DNA of 8,074 nucleotides, taken from assembly GCA_021850085.1 (NCBI GenBank), contig JAJZRZ010000071.1:1-8074 (forward strand). Reading direction: 5' to 3'. This DNA comes from Actinomycetes bacterium (GTDB taxonomy: Bacteria > Actinomycetota > Coriobacteriia > Anaerosomatales > Anaerosomataceae). Position 1 is the first letter of the stretch; each line of letters opens with the position of its first letter. The notes beneath the pieces are model-generated. The model searched no databases. It was given only the letters and a program-made list of their open reading frames with translations, and was not told where the DNA came from. Positions 6,334 through 8,074 of the stretch are shown piece by piece. The translations under genes and the position numbers were made by a program.

Positions 6334-7413
6334 CGCACGATGATCATCACCTCGACCAAGCCGTACATCGGCAAGAGCGGGTTGGCGGTGGCGCTCGTCA
6401 CGTATCTTGCCGACCAGGGCTTGGATGTCGGCTACTTCAAGCCGTACGGTACGATGCCCGTCACCGTGGAGGGTCTGGCGACGGATGAGGACGCCTTGTA
6501 TGTCAACCGCATCCTGAGGCGTCCGTCGGATCTTGCAGACGTTTGTCCCGTCGTCCGCTCTCCGGGCCTGATCGACACCGTGCTTTCCACCGGATCGTCG
6601 CCCGTGGGTACCGCCGAGGTCCTCTCCGCCTTCGCCCGATGCGCGGAAGACCGCGATGTGATGATCGTTGAAGGGCCGACCGAGCCCTCGCAGGGCGCGT
6701 GCGTCGGGCTTCACGCGCATGCGGTCGCAGACCTCCTCGAAGCGCCCGTCCTTCTGGTCGATCGACCGCGCGCGACCGACCTGCCTGAGGATGCGCTGTG
6801 GGTGTGCGAACAGCTCCGTGACCGCCTTGGCGGAGTCGTGTTCAACGGCATCGACGAGTCGGGTCTTGCGATGGCCCGCCGCCGTGTGACTCCGTTCTTG
6901 GAGAAACGAGGTATCGCCGTGTTCGGCGCCATCGAGCATGATCCCGCGCTCGGATCCGTCACGGTCGCCGAGATAGTCGACGCCCTCGGCGGTACGGTTC
7001 TCACCGCCCCTGACCGGCTCACGGACGCCGTGGAATCGTACATGGTCGGGGCCATGGGACAGGACGCGGCGCTCAGGTTCTTCAGAAGGAAAGTGAACAA
7101 GGCGGTCATCACGGGAGGGGACCGCGCGGATGTGCAGCTGGCTGCCCTTGCAACAAGCACCCGATGCATCGTGCTCACCGGCAACCAGGTTCCGGGGGCC
7201 GCCGTGCTGTCCCGGGCAGAAGAGCTCGGCGTCCCCATTATTCTCGTGGACACCGACACGCTGACCGCCGTGGAGCGTATGGAGACGCTCCTGGGACGCG
7301 TGCATCTTCACGACCCGGAGAAGGCTGCTAGAATACGCGCATTGTTCGAGCGCGACATCGATGTATCGCGCCTGCTCGCCGCGTTCGGCCTCTCGATCGA
7401 GGAGACTTCATGA
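6331..7413 (+). CDS. BioD-like/DRTGG protein (phosphotransacetylase N-terminal family, COG0857 type)
   Basis: This 360-aa cytosolic protein resembles the non-catalytic N-terminal part of long phosphotransacetylases. Residues 1 to about 215 are a P-loop domain of the dethiobiotin-synthetase/CobB type: MIITSTKPYIGKSG with the phosphate-binding GKS at 14-16, then VMIVEGP and LLVDRPR. Residues about 235-345 are a DRTGG domain, with ITGGDRADVQLAAL (GGDRADV at 262-268), LTGNQVPG near 283-289 and a VDTDTLTAVERMETLLG segment. The acetyltransferase domain (PTA_PTB) is missing and the frame ends normally, so this is a standalone family member, not a truncated Pta. Such proteins often sit beside ADP-forming acyl-CoA synthetases; a role as nucleotide-sensing regulator or partner of the upstream enzyme is inference. 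The gene begins 2 bp after the synthetase and its TGA overlaps the plsX ATG by 4 nt, so all three are probably co-translated. Confidence 0.85.
   Translation: MRTMIITSTKPYIGKSGLAVALVTYLADQGLDVGYFKPYGTMPVTVEGLATDEDALYVNRILRRPSDLADVCPVVRSPGLIDTVLSTGSSPVGTAEVLSAFARCAEDRDVMIVEGPTEPSQGACVGLHAHAVADLLEAPVLLVDRPRATDLPEDALWVCEQLRDRLGGVVFNGIDESGLAMARRRVTPFLEKRGIAVFGAIEHDPALGSVTVAEIVDALGGTVLTAPDRLTDAVESYMVGAMGQDAALRFFRRKVNKAVITGGDRADVQLAALATSTRCIVLTGNQVPGAAVLSRAEELGVPIILVDTDTLTAVERMETLLGRVHLHDPEKAARIRALFERDIDVSRLLAAFGLSIEETS
7307..7334 (+). promoter_or_regulatory. weak candidate internal promoter upstream of plsX
   Basis: TTCACG (7307-7312) and TAGAAT (7329-7334) are 16 nt apart, inside the 3' end of the DRTGG gene. 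The -10 matches consensus at five of six positions, the -35 at four. Transcription would begin about 70 nt before plsX. Overlap with coding sequence makes a chance match possible. Confidence 0.25.
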
Positions 7414-8074
7414 CGCCCGACCTGGTGACGATCGCGGTGGACGCCATGGGCGGCGATCACGCTCCGGAGGTCGTCACTGCGGGAGTCCGGCGGGCGCTTG
7501 CGGCGGACCCATCGCTCCGCGTCATGCTCGTGGGCCCGGCTACCGTGGTCGAACCGCTGCGTGCCGAAAGATGCACACCGGTCCCGGCTGAAGAAGTCAT
7601 CGGCATGGGAGAGCATCCAGCCGCCGCCGTGCGCGCCAAGACGGACTCCTCCATCGTCGTGGCCTGCCGCCTGGTAAAAAGCGGCGGTGCGCAGGGCTTC
7701 TTCAGCGCCGGGAGCACGGGCGCGTGCATGGCGGCCGCCACGCTGGTGATGGGCCGCATTCGCGGCATCAGCAGGCCGGCCATCGCAGCCGTGATCCCCG
7801 CCGCGGCTCGGCCCGTCGTGCTTCTGGACGTGGGCGCCAATGCCGATGTCAAGCCGGAGATGCTCGTCCAGTTCGCGGCGATGGGGACAGCGTATGCCGA
7901 GGCGGTCCTCGGCGTGACCGAACCGTCGGTGGCCCTGCTCAACATCGGTCAGGAGCCCACGAAGGGGTCCGCGCTCGCTCAGGAGGCGTACACCTTGCTC
8001 GCCGCCGGGACGCCCGGCTTCGTGGGCAACGTCGAAGGCAGAGACGTGCCGGCTGGCACTGCCGACGTCATCGT
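7410..8074 (+). CDS. plsX: phosphate acyltransferase PlsX, 3' end cut by the window
   Basis: PlsX converts acyl-ACP and phosphate into acyl-phosphate, the acyl donor for PlsY in the first step of phospholipid synthesis; it is a peripheral membrane-associated enzyme. The visible 221 codons are about two thirds of a normal PlsX (roughly 330 aa). Family signatures are DAMGGDHAP at residues 11-19, GMGEHPAAAVRAKTDSS, FFSAGSTGACMAAA, LLDVGANADVKPEML, LLNIGQEPTKGS and NVEGRDVPAG. The last matches the stretch just before the conserved CDGF block, which would lie past the window edge. ATG 7410 overlaps the preceding stop as ATGA, and AGGAG at 7400-7404 provides a ribosome-binding site. In many bacteria plsX directly follows rpmF and precedes fab genes; here two acyl-CoA metabolism genes separate it from rpmF. 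Identification is firm. Confidence 0.96.
   Translation, partial: MTPDLVTIAVDAMGGDHAPEVVTAGVRRALAADPSLRVMLVGPATVVEPLRAERCTPVPAEEVIGMGEHPAAAVRAKTDSSIVVACRLVKSGGAQGFFSAGSTGACMAAATLVMGRIRGISRPAIAAVIPAAARPVVLLDVGANADVKPEMLVQFAAMGTAYAEAVLGVTEPSVALLNIGQEPTKGSALAQEAYTLLAAGTPGFVGNVEGRDVPAGTADVI

Noticed and set aside
6049..7311. Long 420-codon open frame on the minus strand
   Set aside because: It lies wholly opposite the 3' end of the acyl-CoA synthetase gene and most of the DRTGG gene, both of which have clear family motifs. Its product is rich in Arg, His and Gly without recognisable domains, as expected of an antisense frame in GC-rich DNA.
1..8074. Mobile element, CRISPR array, tRNA or phage genes
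   Set aside because: No transposase or integrase motifs, terminal inverted repeats, regularly spaced repeats or tRNA-like cloverleaf were recognised. The gaps are too short to hide such elements.

Overview
The window is a GC-rich stretch in which every gene is on the + strand and the genes are packed head to tail. Three junctions overlap: 4 nt at recG/rsmD, 1 nt at the coiled-coil gene/yceD, and 4 nt at the COG0857-type gene/plsX. The order recG, rsmD, coaD, a DivIVA/SepIVA-like coiled-coil gene, yceD (DUF177), rpmF, plsX is typical of Actinobacteria. An ADP-forming acyl-CoA synthetase with a BioD/DRTGG partner points to an anaerobic or fermentative member, for example a Coriobacteriia-type lineage. 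That placement is inferred from gene order and gene content; no marker phylogeny could be run.

Layout. Bases 1-1800 hold the 3' part of recG (replication-fork helicase), cut by the window start. Bases 1797-2858 are one uninterrupted frame joining a complete RsmD (16S rRNA G966 methyltransferase) to a complete CoaD (phosphopantetheine adenylyltransferase). Bases 2870-3331 encode a 153-aa coiled-coil protein, and 3331-3870 a zinc-type YceD/DUF177 protein. A 133-bp gap follows, with a candidate promoter and a perfect hairpin, and then rpmF (58 aa, ribosomal protein L32) at 4004-4180. A strong GC hairpin at 4186-4208 separates rpmF from a 697-aa single-chain NDP-forming acyl-CoA synthetase (4235-6328). 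This is followed 2 bp later by a 360-aa BioD-like/DRTGG protein (6331-7413). plsX starts at 7410 and runs off the window end.

How the genes fit together. Most of the window is housekeeping: DNA repair, ribosome maturation and structure, CoA synthesis, division or envelope, and phospholipid initiation. The notable points are the RsmD-CoaD fusion and the acyl-CoA synthetase/DRTGG pair sitting between rpmF and plsX, which are direct neighbours in many bacteria. I see no mobile element, CRISPR array, tRNA or rRNA, and no gene-free stretch over 300 bases. I do not see a clearly new multi-gene system. The best candidates for follow-up are the fusion and the acyl-CoA synthetase/DRTGG pair.
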